From assembly GCA_944376455.1 (NCBI GenBank), contig CALWCO010000010.1, positions 1 to 40,489 on the forward strand: 40,489 nt of DNA, given 5' to 3'. Numbering within the stretch: the stretch's first letter is position 1; every line of letters begins with the position of its first letter. Origin of the DNA: an uncultured Clostridia bacterium. Lineage in GTDB: Bacteria; Bacillota; Clostridia; Christensenellales; Borkfalkiaceae. Below the pieces are notes generated by a model. That model was not told the DNA's origin. It searched no databases and worked only from the letters and a program-made list of their open reading frames with translations. The position numbers and the translations under genes are program-made. Of the stretch, positions 39,835 to 40,489 are shown piece by piece.

Positions 39835-39845
39835 GATATTTCCCT

Positions 39846-39883
39846 CATAAAAACAAACAAATGTTCGTTTTTATGAAAGTATA
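39846..39883 (-). promoter_or_regulatory. Integrase promoter with palindrome over the start region
   Basis: Minus-strand TATACT (39883-39878) preceded by TGT is an extended -10; no good -35 is present. CATAAAAAC (39846-39854) and GTTTTTATG (39867-39875), with further inner pairing, form a 30-nt near-palindrome between the -10 and the gene, a likely operator. Confidence 0.6.
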
Positions 39884-39926
39884 ACATAGAAAAATGGCAT
39901 ACGATTGTCATGTTTATAAAATTTTT

Positions 39927-40286
39927 TTAATCAATTTTTGCTAAACCTTCGAATAAGGCAAGGAGAACCTCATGAGCGGCTTCTCCTTTTTTCTTTATGA
40001 TTTGGCGGTAAAGGTAGAGGATTTCTTCTTCTTCGGGCGTTACGGATATTTTAATGGTGTCCATGATGCCGAGGGCGCGTTCTTCGGCTGTCCATTGTAA
40101 TTCGGAAGGAGTGATTTCCAATGCTCGTTCAATAGCTTGTACAGTGTCAAGACGTGGAGAGGATACTCTTCCGCACATTACTTGTTCTACGGTTCTTAAA
40201 GGCAGGTTAGCTTTTAGTGCTAATTCTTTGTTTGTAAGTTTGAGTTCTTTTTTTCGTTTTCGCCATAAATTTAATTTTTCGTTCAT
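39927..40286 (-). CDS. Cro/CI-family repressor of the element
   Basis: 119 residues: an N-terminal helix-turn-helix (about 1-60: LTNKELALKANLPLRTVEQVMCGRVSSPRLDTVQAIERAL) and a short helical C-terminal part (TPEEEEILYLYRQIIKKKGEAAHEVLLALFEGL) without a peptidase domain, so not a LexA-type cleavable repressor. ATG 40286 has GGAGG about 7 nt upstream; the longer frame is unsupported. It lies divergent to the gene at 40423 with AAACCATTA-type sites over both promoters, the usual lysogeny-switch layout. Confidence 0.9.
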   Translation of the reverse strand: MNEKLNLWRKRKKELKLTNKELALKANLPLRTVEQVMCGRVSSPRLDTVQAIERALEITPSELQWTAEERALGIMDTIKISVTPEEEEILYLYRQIIKKKGEAAHEVLLALFEGLAKID

Positions 40287-40305
40287 AAAATTGCCTCCTG
40301 TTTTT

Positions 40306-40334
40306 ATTATAAAAAAAACCATTAAAAAACGCAA
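40306..40334 (-). promoter_or_regulatory. Promoter of the repressor gene
   Basis: TTGCGT (40334-40329), 17 nt, TATAAT (40311-40306) on the minus strand. An AAACCATTA half-site (40316-40324) falls in the spacer, suggesting autorepression. Confidence 0.75.
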
Positions 40335-40353
40335 TATTTTTTCTTTGAACGTC

Positions 40354-40412
40354 TTGACATCCATTATAATTTGTGGTATTATTGTTCGCGAAACCATTAA
40401 ATATAATGGTTT
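40354..40412 (+). promoter_or_regulatory. Early promoter and palindromic operator
   Basis: TTGACA (40354-40359), 17 nt, TATTAT (40377-40382). Immediately downstream AAACCATTA (40391-40399) and TAATGGTTT (40404-40412) form a perfect 9-bp inverted repeat around AATA, covering the start point. CCATTATAA at about 40361 is a related half-site inside the spacer. Confidence 0.8.
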
Positions 40413-40422
40413 GGAGGTATAT

Positions 40423-40489
40423 ATGGAGAAAAGAAAAACATTGCTGAAAGGATTGGCGGTAAGAAGAAAGGCGGCGGGACTGACGCAAG
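40423..40489 (+). CDS. Start of a divergent HTH-like early gene (truncated by window edge)
   Basis: ATG 40423 has GGAGG (40412-40416) upstream and opens with MEKRKTLLKGLAVRRKAAGL, then TQ. The R-x-A-x-G-L-T-Q pattern is how many Cro/CI helix-turn-helix domains begin. Only 22 codons are inside the window, so the family assignment is provisional. Confidence 0.6.
   Translation, partial: MEKRKTLLKGLAVRRKAAGLTQ

Larger units (their letters stand above)
38491..40489. mobile_element. Left end of an integrative element or prophage
   Basis: An integrase adjacent to a tRNA, then a CI-like repressor and a divergent HTH-type gene with shared operators; codon use is more AT-rich than the chromosome to the left. 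The element continues past the right edge, so whether it is a phage or a conjugative element cannot be told. Confidence 0.85.

Noticed and set aside
1-40489. CRISPR array or transposon/IS element
   Set aside because: No regularly spaced identical repeats with unique spacers, no transposase gene and no IS-like terminal inverted repeats were seen; short repeats found are listed individually.

Overview
This window looks like chromosome of an endospore-forming member of the Clostridia with roughly balanced to GC-rich coding DNA. Evidence for this is the spore genes spoVAC-spoVAD-spoVAE, yunB and spoIVA, sigma-E-like promoters, a lysine (L-box) riboswitch, RNase J, type III glutamine synthetase and AGGAGG-type ribosome binding sites. 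I cannot name a species. Everything up to about 38.4 kb reads as core genome; the last 2 kb is the left end of an integrated mobile element.

Layout. 1-6.1 kb (+): glutamine synthetase III, the dipicolinate channel genes spoVAC/D/E, yunB, and an unrecognised cysteine-motif protein. 6.2-10.8 kb (-): a GntR/YtrA-type regulator with its ABC transporter, murG, and a WYL-domain regulator with a small divergent gene. 10.9-16.8 kb (+): tyrS behind an apparent leader-peptide attenuator, yigZ, a cupin, and a four-gene membrane/regulator operon. 16.9-20.3 kb (-): asd-dapA-dapB behind a lysine riboswitch. 20.3-28.2 kb (+): a six-TM membrane protein, a methyltransferase, hslO, a TPR and a helical-repeat protein, spoIVA and a 42-residue protein. 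28.4-30.7 kb (-): serC-serA. 31.1-38.1 kb (+): a 931-residue repeat protein, RNase J, and the trmR-trhP pair for tRNA wobble-uridine modification. 38.4 kb: tRNA-Thr(CGU), which appears to be the integration site of an element. Its tyrosine recombinase, repressor and divergent early gene fill the right end and run out of the window.

The most notable signal lies upstream of tyrS. A 28-codon reading frame with five Tyr codons in eight positions starts at the predicted transcription start. It is followed by segments that can form a 1:2 protector hairpin, a 2:3 antiterminator or a 3:4 terminator, the logic of the enterobacterial trp attenuator. No T-box, the usual Firmicutes control of tyrS, is visible. 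Two other genes (yunB and the 320-residue protein at 5136) show the same -10-to-start spacing of 7 nt, so leaderless mRNAs may be in use here. Other leads are a sigma-E-like promoter before murG, a codon-usage break inside the glutamine synthetase gene, and the 931-residue repeat protein with an unrecognised C-terminal domain.

All calls were made by eye from sequence. No database search, structure prediction program or alignment was run.
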